Positions 8,011 to 16,732 of a stretch of DNA of 64,000 nucleotides are shown here, piece after piece. A program made the translations under genes and the position numbers. Origin of the DNA: CAVVEC01 sp963770485 (GTDB lineage: Bacteria; Acidobacteriota; Terriglobia; Terriglobales; Acidobacteriaceae); contig CAVYPX010000015.1 in assembly GCA_963770485.1 (NCBI GenBank), forward strand, positions 1 through 64,000. The letters run 5' to 3'. A model generated the notes under the pieces. That model did not search any database and was not told the DNA's origin. It saw only the letters and a program-made list of their open reading frames with translations. Each line of letters begins with the position of its first letter. The first letter of the stretch is position 1.

Positions 8011-8274
8011 CTAGGCTTGCGACTCCCGAATTTCCAGACGCGTCTGGCGGAGGTTGGTGGCTTCAGCCGGGTCCATGCCGGGTCTTAAGTCGGTTTTCTC
8101 CAGAAAATAACGCCAGCCGATGTGACGGTCGTCCGAGCTCTGGCTTTGCTCGAATTGCTTCAGGATCGACTCGGCAGTTTCCCGGCCTCGGATGACGGCC
8201 ATGACGCCACCGGATTCATAGGTGCGCAAGTTGTAGCGGATGACGGCGAACGAGCCCTTCGAGTCCCCTGACAT
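8011..8274 (-). CDS. Small hypothetical protein, 87 residues
   Basis: I choose ATG 8274 because GGAG at 8284-8281 lies six bases upstream; the in-frame ATG at 8286 would overlap that site. The protein reads MSGDSKGSFAVIRYNLRTYE, then VMAVIRGRETAESILKQFEQ and DDRHIGWRYFLEKTDLRPGM. It is soluble, moderately charged and has no signal peptide. The pattern strand-helix-strand with RGRETAESILKQFE suggests a small alpha/beta fold, but I do not recognise the family. It is the same orientation as, and downstream of, the cold-shock gene, with a hairpin between them. Confidence 0.55.
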   Translation of the reverse strand: MSGDSKGSFAVIRYNLRTYESGGVMAVIRGRETAESILKQFEQSQSSDDRHIGWRYFLEKTDLRPGMDPAEATNLRQTRLEIRESQA

Positions 8275-8339
8275 GTTGAACTCCAACGCGATGTAAGTAT
8301 TGTAACTCGTAGAGGAGGGTTTAATGTTAACTCTTAGGA

Positions 8340-8374
8340 ACGTGCCCGCCCCTTGTTGCGGTTGACGGGCACGT
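8340..8374 (-). terminator. Hairpin downstream of the cold-shock gene
   Basis: ACGTGCCCG (8340-8348) pairs perfectly with CGGGCACGT (8366-8374) over a 17-base loop, just after the cold-shock protein stop. A T-run is lacking, so it may be a transcript-stabilising hairpin or a weak terminator. Confidence 0.5.
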
Positions 8375-8397
8375 ATTCTTATCGAGACGTCGCCGGC

Positions 8398-8601
8398 TTA
8401 CAGGGGGCGAACGTTCTCAGCTTGCCAGCCCTTGGGTCCCTTGGTCACTTCGAATTCCACACTCTGGCCTTCTTGCAGACTGCGAAAGCCGCCCGCTTGG
8501 ATCGCCGAGAAGTGCACGAATACATCCTCGCCAGTTTGGCGACTGATGAAGCCGTAGCCTTTGGCGTCGTTAAACCACTTTACTGTTCCTTGTTCTGCCA
8601 T
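8398..8601 (-). CDS. csp: Cold-shock protein (CspA family)
   Basis: The 67-residue product is a single cold-shock domain, an OB-fold that binds single-stranded RNA and DNA and loosens mRNA structure. It begins MAEQGTVKWFNDAKGYGFI, containing the RNP1-type motif KGYGFI, followed by the RNP2-type motif VFVHFSAI, then LQEGQSVEFEV and GPKGWQAENVRPL. The length is typical for the family. AAGGAC at about nine bases before ATG 8601 can serve as the ribosome-binding site. The spacer upstream (8602-9534) is full of repeats and contains no other gene. Confidence 0.95.
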   Translation of the reverse strand: MAEQGTVKWFNDAKGYGFISRQTGEDVFVHFSAIQAGGFRSLQEGQSVEFEVTKGPKGWQAENVRPL

Positions 8602-8766
8602 GTTGTTGCTTGTGTCCTTTTCAGATTATTTACGCTGGAAGGTGAGTCGGAGGTACTAAGGGCAGGACTTGCTGGTGTAGCGAGAAGCTGCTCAACAACC
8701 GATTCATATCAAACGCAGCTACAGTGTAACAGATTCGGACAGTTTGCGCCAAATAACTGTGACCCG

Positions 8767-9438
8767 GGTAGTGGTGCAGTAAGTTACCTACCGCTGTCAT
8801 CCCGAGCGAAGCGTCCCGATTCGCTTGCGAATCGAGACCCAAAGTCGAAGGACCCCTGCACGGCCCGTAGGCCCTACCGTTGCCCCAGGGCATTCTCCCG
8901 ACATGATGACGAGCACGCAACACGCTCCTCGGGAGAATGCCTGGACTCCGCTGCGCAGTACAAGCATGGTACCGGTCCTTCGTCTGCAGGACTGCTTCGC
9001 GTTGCGACGCAGTCCCTCCGCTCAGAGGCTGTGACTTTTTCCTGTATCCCAGGATGACAGCGGATTGATAAAGGCACAGGCACACCAGGAATTGTCATTC
9101 TGAGCGGAGTGGGAAGTTCGCGAAGCGAACATCCCATGGAGTCGAAGAATCCCTATAACGCCAGGCTTAGTCCGGCAGCTTCGAGGCATTCTTCCTGGAA
9201 GATGGTGAGAATTCCCTGCGGCGTCTTGGCAGCGATTGCACCATAGGGGTCCTTCGACTGCGTTGCCGTGCGCTTCGCCCACGACAACTTCGCTCAGGAT
9301 GACAGCTTTGGAGGGGGCCGGTGAATTCGTGAAAGGCCATGTCATCCTGAAATGCTAGAACTCAAAAAGTCACAGCCTCTCAGGATGACAAAAGGGCGAG
9401 AGCGATGCGGTATCTATATCCCCAACTGCGCCACTACC
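8767..9438. repeat. Composite repeat region bounded by inverted ends
   Basis: The left end GGTAGTGGTGCAGT (8767-8780) and right end ACTGCGCCACTACC (9425-9438) are inverted copies matching at 13 of 14 positions. Both resemble the termini of the element at 35239. Inside are several copies of the TGTCATYCYGAG motif in both orientations (near 8796, 9051, 9094, 9299 and 9342), and an inverted pair AGAGGCTGTGACTTTTT / AAAAAGTCACAGCCTCT at 9024-9040 and 9364-9380. Open frames crossing it are repeat-derived, not genes. This accounts for most of the 930-base gap. Confidence 0.65.
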
Positions 9439-9507
9439 GCAACGCAGTCCTAATTCCCGCTTCGTCTCGCGGTAAGATGCAGGGAGTAAATCCCAGGCAG
9501 AAGGATC

Positions 9508-9534
9508 AGGAGAGTCCGCGAAACGGACCACGCC
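9508..9534 (+). promoter_or_regulatory. Shine-Dalgarno separated from the start codon by a hairpin
   Basis: AGGAGA (9508-9513) is 21 bases before ATG 9535, too far for normal use. The intervening GTCCG-CGAAA-CGGAC (9514-9528) forms a 5-bp stem that would shorten the effective distance to about six bases. This could make initiation of the symporter structure-dependent. Confidence 0.45.
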
Positions 9535-11478
9535 ATGCCTCTTACTTCGACCGATTGGATCGTCATCGCCGGCTACCTGCTGATCAATCTGCTGATCGGC
9601 ATTTACTATCGCCGCCGGGCCAGCGGAAACACGGAAGAATTCTTCATCTCCGGCCGCGATGTTTCCTGGTGGCTGGCCGGAACTTCCATGGTGGCCACGA
9701 CTTTCGCCGCCGACACGCCGTTGCTGGTATGCGGCCTGGTGGCCAAGTCCGGCATTGCCGGCAACTGGATATGGTGGGGCCTATGCGTCGGCGGCATGTT
9801 GACCGTGTTCTTTTTCGCGCGCTATTGGCGCCGCGCTGAAATCCTGACCGACGTGCAATTTGTCGAAATCCGCTACGGAGGCAAGCCGGCGGCATTTTTG
9901 CGCGGGTTCAAAGCGGTTTATCTCGGGTTGTTCATGAACTGCTTCATCCTGGGATGGGTTACGCAGGCCATGATCAATATCATCACCGTACTGTTGGGTC
10001 CGGCGATCGCTGAAGGTCGCGTGTTGCAACTGGCCGTCGGCGGACACGTCTTCCAGTACACGCTGGGCGCCCCTCACACCACGGCGCTGCTGATCTGCAT
10101 TTTCCTGATCATTCCTTTCACCGGGATTTACACGTTCATCGGCGGTTTGTGGGGCGTGTTGGTGACGGACCTGTTTCAGTTCGCGCTCAAGATGACGATG
10201 ATCATCGTCCTCGCCTGGGTCGCGGTGGCGAAGATTGGCGGCATGCAAGCTCTGCAGGTGCATTTGCAAACCATCGAGAACAATGTTCGCCAGACCGGAG
10301 TGCAAACTGCGGACCCAGTTTCGTTTTTGCCGGACTTTCATCTGGGCTGGACCACCGACGCGCTCTGGACCCTCCCCCTGCTCACGTTCTTCGTCTATCT
10401 GGTCATGCAGTGGTGGCTGGCCTGGTATCCGGGAGCCGAGCCCGGCGGTGGCGGCTACGTCGCCCAGCGCATGTTCAGCGCGAAAGACGAAAAGAATTCG
10501 CTAGGCGCAACCCTATGGTTCAACATCGCGCATTATGCGCTGCGCCCCTGGCCCTGGATTGTCACTGGTCTTGTGGCTATTGTCGTATATTCACCCAACG
10601 GCGGCCTTCACCCCAGCGCGGCCTTCGCGCAAAATCCCGAGCAGGGCTATGTGATGGTCTTGCGCGATTACCTTCCCCCCGCGCTCCGCGGCTTGATGGT
10701 CGCTGCGTTCCTGGCGGCGTTCATGTCCACCGTGGGAACTCAACTGAACTGGGGCTGCTCATACTTAGTGAACGATCTCTACAAACGATTCATGGTGCGG
10801 CACTCAAGCGAGCGGCATTACGTGCTGATCAGCAAAATTTTCACCGTGCTGCTGGTGCTGGTCAGCGGCTATACCGCTATGCAGCTGACCTCCATCAAGC
10901 AAGGCTGGGACCTGGTGCTGAACATCGGCTTCGGCACCGGGGCGGTTTACATTCTGCGCTGGTACTGGTGGCGGATCAATGCATGGAGCGAAATCTCCGC
11001 CATGATCGCGGCCGCCGCTGTGACTTTCGGACTCCATCGCGTGCAATTCTCGGGCAACAGCGCGGTCGTGTACGCGAAAAGTGCGCTCATCACCGGCGCG
11101 ATCACCACCATTGTCTGGCTGATTGCGACTTTTGTGACCAAGCCGGAATCGGAGCCGACACTGGTCGCCTTCTACAAACGCGTGCATCCCACCGTGCACG
11201 GTTGGAAGCGAATCGCCAAACTCGTTCCTGAGCTGCCAGAAGTGCGCGACGTGGCCGGCAACGCGTTTAACTGGGTGATGGGCGTCATTCTGGTTTACGG
11301 ATGCCTGTTCGGGATCGGCAAGCTGGTTTTCCAGCAGTGGCTCTGGGGAGCTCTGTTGTTGCTGGTGGCAAGTGTTGCCGGCTATCTGATCTTCTGGGAT
11401 CTCTCCCGCCGCGGCTGGGCAACTCTGTCGGGCGCTGCACTGCCAGCCTCAACGCCCCACGCAGCGAATGCGGACTAG
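9535..11478 (+). CDS. Sodium:solute symporter family transporter
   Basis: The 647-residue integral membrane protein has about 13-14 hydrophobic segments, starting with STDWIVIAGYLLINLLIGIY. Sodium:solute symporter hallmarks include EEFFISGRDVSWWLAGTSMV near residue 35, with ATTFAADTPL after it, and GIYTFIGGLWGVLVTDLFQF near residue 200, then VMQWWLAWYPGAEPGGGG. The family couples sodium influx to uptake of sugars, amino acids, carboxylates or similar; the acidobacterial members with WWLAWYPGAEPGGGGYVAQR have no assigned substrate that I know. It is monocistronic, preceded by the repeat region and a hairpin-spaced ribosome-binding site, and followed by a 228-base spacer. Confidence 0.9.
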   Translation: MPLTSTDWIVIAGYLLINLLIGIYYRRRASGNTEEFFISGRDVSWWLAGTSMVATTFAADTPLLVCGLVAKSGIAGNWIWWGLCVGGMLTVFFFARYWRRAEILTDVQFVEIRYGGKPAAFLRGFKAVYLGLFMNCFILGWVTQAMINIITVLLGPAIAEGRVLQLAVGGHVFQYTLGAPHTTALLICIFLIIPFTGIYTFIGGLWGVLVTDLFQFALKMTMIIVLAWVAVAKIGGMQALQVHLQTIENNVRQTGVQTADPVSFLPDFHLGWTTDALWTLPLLTFFVYLVMQWWLAWYPGAEPGGGGYVAQRMFSAKDEKNSLGATLWFNIAHYALRPWPWIVTGLVAIVVYSPNGGLHPSAAFAQNPEQGYVMVLRDYLPPALRGLMVAAFLAAFMSTVGTQLNWGCSYLVNDLYKRFMVRHSSERHYVLISKIFTVLLVLVSGYTAMQLTSIKQGWDLVLNIGFGTGAVYILRWYWWRINAWSEISAMIAAAAVTFGLHRVQFSGNSAVVYAKSALITGAITTIVWLIATFVTKPESEPTLVAFYKRVHPTVHGWKRIAKLVPELPEVRDVAGNAFNWVMGVILVYGCLFGIGKLVFQQWLWGALLLLVASVAGYLIFWDLSRRGWATLSGAALPASTPHAANAD

Positions 11479-11706
11479 AGCATCAGGCCCCGGATGGTGA
11501 CGCTTTGCGCCGGGTGTCTACAAAACTTAACCGCTTCGGAACTCCCTCTGTACTCGCGTATGGAAGTTGTGGTACGTTCCAGCCAACCGTTTCTCCTCTA
11601 TCGCTATGTACTTTCGTGACCTGTCGAAGGTCTTTGGTGCGTTCGTATCGTTATGGGCAAGCAGCCATTCCGGGAATCGAGACCCGCGTTGCCCCAAGGA
11701 GAACTT

Positions 11707-14382
11707 ATGAAATTATCGCTGCGGATCCTTCCTGCTTTGTTGCTGTTAGCAGCTGGTTCCGCTTGGGCGGCACAGCCTGACCGTGTCCTCACCACCATAG
11801 ACAATAGCCAGACCGTAGTTCTTAAAGGCCACGTTTCGCCCCAAGCCCGGACGGAGTACGACCAGGGGCCGGTCGAGCCGTCGTTCAAGCTGGGATACAT
11901 CACCATAATGTTCCAGCCCTCCGCGAGCCAGCAAGCCGACCTCACACAGTTTCTCGCCGAGCAGCAAGACCCGCACTCGCCGAATTATCACAACTGGCTG
12001 ACTCCGGAACAGTATGCCGCACGTTTTGGCCTGAGCACCGGGGATCTGCACAGGATCGCCGCCTGGCTGCGGTCCCAGGGCTTCGGCATCGTTCAAGTCG
12101 CCCGCGGCCATGACTGGATTGCATTCCGGGGAACTGCGGGTCAAGTGCAGAGCGTTTTCCACACGGAAATCCATCGCTACAAGGTGGATGGAGAGATGCA
12201 TTTTGCCAACGTGACCGATCCCTCCATCCCCAAGGCGCTGGCGGACGTGGTGTTGGCCTTTCGTGGCTTGGACAACTTCGGCCTGAGAGCGATGGGGCGG
12301 AGAAAACTTAACCCCGGCGGAGCGATGCTGCCCTACGTTCTCCACAGCCAATACACCAGCGGCGGACAACACTTTCTGGCGCCCGATGATCTGGCGACCA
12401 TCTACGATATCGCCCCGCTTTACGCCGCCGGCTACAACGGTACAGGACAGAAGCTGGTGATCGTGGGGCAAACCGACATTGCGACATCGGACATTGACAC
12501 CTTCCGTTCGATGTTCAAGCTGTCGAAGAACGATCCTACCCAGGTCCTCGCCACAGGCTGTGTCGACCCTGGAATCACGGGTGATCAGGTCGAGGCTGAT
12601 CTGGATCTGGAATGGTCGGGTGCGGTGGCGCGGAGCGCGACCATCATCTTTGTGAAGTGTGACGTCAACGACGGAGGAGTGTTCACCTCAGCCCAATATG
12701 CCATTGACAATGATCTGGCGCCGGTAATCAGCATGAGCTATGGCTTATGCGAGTCTCAGACCGGCGCCTCCAACATTGCGCCGTTCGAGATCGAGCTGCA
12801 GAAAGCGAACACTGAAGGGATCACCTTCTTCGCATCCTCCGGGGATACCGGCGCGGCGGCTTGTGACTACGGCCACAACGTTGCCAGTCTGGGCTTGGCC
12901 GTGAATTATCCCGCCAGTAGCCCCGAAGTCACGGGAGTTGGCGGCAACGAGTTTGACGAAGGCGGCGGAACCTACTGGAATACGAACAACAACGCAAACG
13001 GCGGGTCTGCCATTTCCTACATCCCGGAAATGGGGTGGAACGATTCGGCGGCCGATAGCTCGCTGGTAGCCAGCGGCGGCGGCGCCAGCAGTTGTGCGAT
13101 CACGGGCTGCAAAGGATTTCCCAAGCCCTCTTGGCAGACCGGTGTGGGCGTGCCCGCTGACGGAGTTCGTGATGTGCCGGATATAGCGATGACTGCCTCG
13201 GCGGATCACGATGGCTACATTTTATGCAGTGGCGGCAGTTGCACAGGCGGCAACTTCGACATCGTCGGCGGAACTTCCGCCTCGACGCCCGTCTTTGCCG
13301 GCATCGTGACCTTGCAGAATCAGTATCTGGGAAACAAGCAGGGCAACATCAATCCCATTCTTTACCCATTAGCGGCGAGCAACCCCGCTGCTTTTCACGA
13401 CGTTACCACCGGAGATAACAAAGTTCCCTGCACAAAGGGCACACCGAATTGCCCATCCACGCCTCCCTACCAGTTCGGATACAACGCGGGTACAGGCTAT
13501 GACCAGGTGACCGGGTGGGGCTCGGTGGACGCGTGCAATTTTGTGACGAACTCGAGTGTCTCCGGAGGGAAAGCCCCCAGCGCCACAGTGCTCACCGTCG
13601 TGCCTACCGGGGTGAACTACCAGGCCAACGTCAGCGTGACCCTCACGGCCACCGTAAAACATGTCTGCGGCGGCGGCAGCGGCACGCCCACTGGAACCGT
13701 GACCTTTTACAATGGGTCCACTCAAATCGGCACGCCGCAAAACCTGAGCAACGGCATTGCGAGCCTCAGCTACAGCACCAGCGCGCTCGCGGCGGCGATC
13801 TACACGATCAATGCAGACTACAGCGGAGATACAAGCTTCAACAGTTCGACTGGATCAGCGTCGTTGGACGTGGAGGACTTTACGATCGCGGCCAATCCCA
13901 CAACCGTCACCGTGAGTTCTCCCGGGTTGAGCGGGGAGACCACGCTCACCATCACGCCGCTGGGCGGCTTTAACCAGGCACTGAGTTTCACTTGTTCGCC
14001 GCTGCCCTCGGAGACCACTTGCACGGCTACGAAAAACACGACAACCAGCTATACCCTCACCATCAGCACGATGGCGGCGTCAGAACTGCGGAATCCGTTT
14101 GAGCGCAGCCGCCGGATATTCTATGCCTTGCTGCTGCCCGGCCTGATGGGGCTGCTGGTTCCGGCGCGAAAGCGCAAGCGAACCATGCGGAGGATGCTCC
14201 TGCTTGGCCTGTTTGTCCTGCTAGCCTGTTCGATTCTGTGGATGGCAGGGTGCGGCGGAGGCAGTAGCACGCCAACCAATCCGGGAACGCCCACCGGTAC
14301 CAGCACGGTGACGGTCACGGCTGCAACTGCCGGCTCGAATCCCCTGAGCCATACCGTGACAGTTACCTTAACCGTCCAATAG
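11707..14382 (+). CDS. Secreted sedolisin (pro-kumamolisin, S53) with Ig-like repeats and a membrane-anchor tail
   Basis: The 891-residue product has a signal peptide (MKLSLRILPALLLLAAGSAW) preceded by AAGGAG at five bases, which fixes ATG 11707. Residues of about 40-190 are the activation prodomain (NYHNWLTPEQYAARFG). The catalytic domain shows the sedolisin triad: E296 and D300 in QVEADLDLEW, oxyanion D380 in SSGDTGAA, S524 in GGTSASTPV, and a calcium-site tail (FHDVTTGDN, DQVTGWGSVDA). Family members are acid-active serine-carboxyl endopeptidases. An Ig-like repeat (PTGTVTFYNGSTQIG) and a second beta domain follow. The C-terminus is odd: a hydrophobic helix with RKRKR, then a second helix ending in the lipobox-like MAGCGGG and a Thr/Val-rich tail. 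This suggests surface retention. A strong terminator follows. Confidence 0.92.
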   Translation: MKLSLRILPALLLLAAGSAWAAQPDRVLTTIDNSQTVVLKGHVSPQARTEYDQGPVEPSFKLGYITIMFQPSASQQADLTQFLAEQQDPHSPNYHNWLTPEQYAARFGLSTGDLHRIAAWLRSQGFGIVQVARGHDWIAFRGTAGQVQSVFHTEIHRYKVDGEMHFANVTDPSIPKALADVVLAFRGLDNFGLRAMGRRKLNPGGAMLPYVLHSQYTSGGQHFLAPDDLATIYDIAPLYAAGYNGTGQKLVIVGQTDIATSDIDTFRSMFKLSKNDPTQVLATGCVDPGITGDQVEADLDLEWSGAVARSATIIFVKCDVNDGGVFTSAQYAIDNDLAPVISMSYGLCESQTGASNIAPFEIELQKANTEGITFFASSGDTGAAACDYGHNVASLGLAVNYPASSPEVTGVGGNEFDEGGGTYWNTNNNANGGSAISYIPEMGWNDSAADSSLVASGGGASSCAITGCKGFPKPSWQTGVGVPADGVRDVPDIAMTASADHDGYILCSGGSCTGGNFDIVGGTSASTPVFAGIVTLQNQYLGNKQGNINPILYPLAASNPAAFHDVTTGDNKVPCTKGTPNCPSTPPYQFGYNAGTGYDQVTGWGSVDACNFVTNSSVSGGKAPSATVLTVVPTGVNYQANVSVTLTATVKHVCGGGSGTPTGTVTFYNGSTQIGTPQNLSNGIASLSYSTSALAAAIYTINADYSGDTSFNSSTGSASLDVEDFTIAANPTTVTVSSPGLSGETTLTITPLGGFNQALSFTCSPLPSETTCTATKNTTTSYTLTISTMAASELRNPFERSRRIFYALLLPGLMGLLVPARKRKRTMRRMLLLGLFVLLACSILWMAGCGGGSSTPTNPGTPTGTSTVTVTAATAGSNPLSHTVTVTLTVQ

Positions 14383-14400
14383 CAAGCCATCAGCTGCTAA

Positions 14401-14435
14401 ATGCGCTCCGCAAAAAACGGAGCGCATTCTTTTTT
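14401..14435 (+). terminator. Rho-independent terminator of the sedolisin gene
   Basis: ATGCGCTCCG and CGGAGCGCAT form a perfect 10-bp stem around CAAAAAA, followed by TCTTTTTT. It lies 18 bases after the sedolisin stop. Confidence 0.92.
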
Positions 14436-14744
14436 GCGGCAGCGAATGTGGGCGCGGGCGTCCTCGCCCGTGCGCGGCCAAGGTTTGACTTTGTCATCCC
14501 GACCGAAGCGAAGCGGAGTGCAGGGACCTGCTTTTTCCGGGCTTGTCATCCCGGGCTTGAGCCGCAAAGTGCGCCAAGGATTCGCAAAGGGGCGCAAAGA
14601 AAGGCAGCGGGCAGACCGCACTACTACCGAAACCCGCACCTGTAGCCGTACCCGGAGCCATCGTGTATTCTGACCCTGCGGCCCGAAAGCTTTTGGCCGG
14701 AGAATCTCCGCAGAGCCTTGAGTGTGGCCGCGGTCCTTTCGAAT
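14436..14744. repeat. Spacer with TGTCATCCCG copies and CGCAAAG spacer repeats
   Basis: No gene is seen. TTGTCATCCCG occurs at about 14491 and 14543. From about 14568 to 14602 CGCAAAG or CGCCAAG occurs four times at 9-11 base spacing, a motif seen again near 59409. ACTACTACCGAAACC near 14620 resembles the outer end of the element at 35239. Confidence 0.5.
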
Positions 14745-15161
14745 ATGCTGACCCAACTCGTCACCCTGCAACACTTCCGCGATGTTCCCGAAGCTCTGCT
14801 GGCCAAGGGCAAGCTGGAGTCGGCGGGGATTGCATGCGTGCTGGCGGACGGCAATCTGGTGCGCATGGACTGGCTTCTGTCCAATGCCATCGGCGGCATC
14901 CGTCTGCAGGTCAGCCGCCAGGACGCCGAATCGGCGCGCGCCCTGCTCGACGAGCCCATCCCGCCCGAATTCAGCGAGGCGGAAGTTGGCGAAGACTACG
15001 CCCAGCCGCGTTGTCCGCGTTGCTATTCGCTCGATATCGGCTTTGAAAAAATCGATCGCTTCTGGACCTACGGCCTATGGCTTCTCCTGCAATTTCCCGT
15101 GCCGGTCCGCAAGAATAGCTGGAAGTGCTACACCTGCGGCGTAGAGTGGGTCGAGGAATAG
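14745..15161 (+). CDS. DUF2007-type protein with a zinc-ribbon-like tail
   Basis: The 138-residue product starts at ATG 14745, giving MLTQLVTLQHFRDVPEALLA, KGKLESAGIACVLADGN and GGIRLQVSRQDAESARALLD. This matches the DUF2007 signal-transducing/prokaryotic ferredoxin-like fold in which a short beta-alpha-beta domain begins with a strand at the N-terminus. An in-frame ATG at 14718 lies outside the family start. The C-terminal part has CPRCYSLDI, a hydrophobic stretch TYGLWLLLQFPVPV, and CYTCGVEW, so two CxxC pairs could bind zinc across a short helix. The function is unknown. The gene follows a repeat-rich spacer and converges with GloVer protein 1. Confidence 0.65.
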   Translation: MLTQLVTLQHFRDVPEALLAKGKLESAGIACVLADGNLVRMDWLLSNAIGGIRLQVSRQDAESARALLDEPIPPEFSEAEVGEDYAQPRCPRCYSLDIGFEKIDRFWTYGLWLLLQFPVPVRKNSWKCYTCGVEWVEE

Positions 15162-15260
15162 TTCCGCATTTTGGTTCAAGTCCCGGAATTAAATCTGATC
15201 TCATGCAATTTGCCTAGCGTCGCCCAGAAGTCTGAATCTTGGAATACCGAATGGGCGGCG

Positions 15261-16484
15261 CTACGGCGTGATCTCGTACACGACGCTGAAAGCGGTACCG
15301 TACAAATTGCCCTTCGAATCGAGAACCAGCCGCCCATCGGGCGGGCTCTCGGACGGGTTAGGAAACTCGTACAACACCTTATATTTCCACTCGCCGTGAG
15401 GGCCGGGACTCAACTCGTAGACCACCCCGCAGCCATCAAAGCATGAGCCGGTCCCACCGGTTCCAGTGGTGCCGTACAGATTCCCTGCTTTATCAAATAC
15501 AATCGCGGTGATTGGCTCGAATCCGTCCCGCGGCTTCAGGAACCCGTATAGCACGCTGTGAGCCCAGCGTCCATGCGGGTCGCGGGTTAGCTTGAAAACA
15601 GTGCCGCATCCGCCATAGCATGCGTTTCCGCCGCGAGTAGTTGTACCGTAGACATTTCCTGAGCCGTCAAGAACAACTCCGTCCAACGGCCACATCCCGT
15701 CCGGGCAAGGGGACCCCCCGCGGCAGAAACTATACGGCAACTGGTCCTTCCCCCCGTCCGATCCGTGCCGCAGACGGAAGACGGTACCGGCCCCGTACAA
15801 CCCACCATTTCTGGTCGTGCCATACAGGTCCCCAGACTTGCCGACCGTTGGCGGATCATAAGGACCAGATGCGTCGTGGGGTCGCGAGCCGAAGCTGTAG
15901 AGAACGTTGTAGGTCCAGCCGCTCGATCCCGACGTCAGCTCAAAGACAACCCCCATGCCGTAGAGACCCGAACCGGCAGTGCCCAAGAGGTTTCCATCCT
16001 TGTCCGGAACCAAGCCGGCCGATGTGCCGCCCCCATCAGGGCAGCTGTACTGCTCGCAGAACGCATACAGCACGGTAAAGGTCCAGCCGGTCGAACCGGA
16101 GCTTAGTTCAAAGATTGTTCCGCGGTCGTAGGTGCCGCCCTCAGGCGCCGTGCCGTACAAATTGCCAGCTGCATCGAAGATCAAATCGCCGTTGGGAGAC
16201 GAACCGTCCGTCCCGTCGAAGCTGTGCAACGTCGTTACGGTCCATTTGCCCTTCGAGTCGCGCGTCATCTCGAAGATCGAGCCCTCCGCGTAGTCGCCGC
16301 CGCCGCTGGTCACCCCGTACAGATTGCCCTTCGAGTCAAACGTCAACCCGCTCCACAGTCCTCCGGGAATGAACGCAAGCACCTGGTACTTCGGCTTCGC
16401 GGATGCTGTTGGGGCCAACATCACAAGTGCCGTCATTAGTGTGAGAAACTTGGTGTGAGCGGCAAACAATTTCCCTTTTGCCAT
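15261..16484 (-). CDS. Secreted GloVer-repeat (TIGR03803-type) protein 1
   Basis: The 407-residue product has a signal peptide (LTLMTALVMLAPTASA) and then about seven repeats of the form G-x-L-x-D-x-x-G-N-L-Y-G-T-x-x-x-G-G-x-x-x-x-G-x-V/I-F-x-L. Examples are DAAGNLYGTAPEGGTYDRG and DKAGNLYGTTGTGGTGSC. These are the choice-of-anchor tandem GloVer repeats known from Verrucomicrobia, Acidobacteria and relatives; they form a beta-propeller. The function is unknown, probably extracellular binding or adhesion. Cysteine pairs occur in several blades (CYGGCGTVF, CFDGCGVVY), suggesting disulfides. Two paralogues lie at 29706-30881 and 37408-38631 in this window. Confidence 0.88.
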   Translation of the reverse strand: MAKGKLFAAHTKFLTLMTALVMLAPTASAKPKYQVLAFIPGGLWSGLTFDSKGNLYGVTSGGGDYAEGSIFEMTRDSKGKWTVTTLHSFDGTDGSSPNGDLIFDAAGNLYGTAPEGGTYDRGTIFELSSGSTGWTFTVLYAFCEQYSCPDGGGTSAGLVPDKDGNLLGTAGSGLYGMGVVFELTSGSSGWTYNVLYSFGSRPHDASGPYDPPTVGKSGDLYGTTRNGGLYGAGTVFRLRHGSDGGKDQLPYSFCRGGSPCPDGMWPLDGVVLDGSGNVYGTTTRGGNACYGGCGTVFKLTRDPHGRWAHSVLYGFLKPRDGFEPITAIVFDKAGNLYGTTGTGGTGSCFDGCGVVYELSPGPHGEWKYKVLYEFPNPSESPPDGRLVLDSKGNLYGTAFSVVYEITP

Positions 16485-16732
16485 GGCTGACAGCCTTCAT
16501 CGCGGGCTTCGCGGGAGGGAAGGGTAAGCGGGCGGCGAAGCCTCTGAACCGGCTCGAAGTTTACCACGAATTGCCTCGCGAAGCGCATGATTCGAGGGCG
16601 GTTTGCCGTCGAACGGGCCATCACAGAACGGCAAACGCGAATAGCCAAACAACTCCGCGCGCGGGGATCTTGCCACACCCACGGCGGGAGGCGGAGCGTA
16701 ATCTTCCCGGGCATTCTGCCGATAGGGTAAGC

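Noticed and set aside
8630..9085. 150-codon minus-strand frame upstream of the cold-shock gene
   Set aside because: It crosses several dispersed repeats, has no ribosome-binding site and no recognisable protein pattern.
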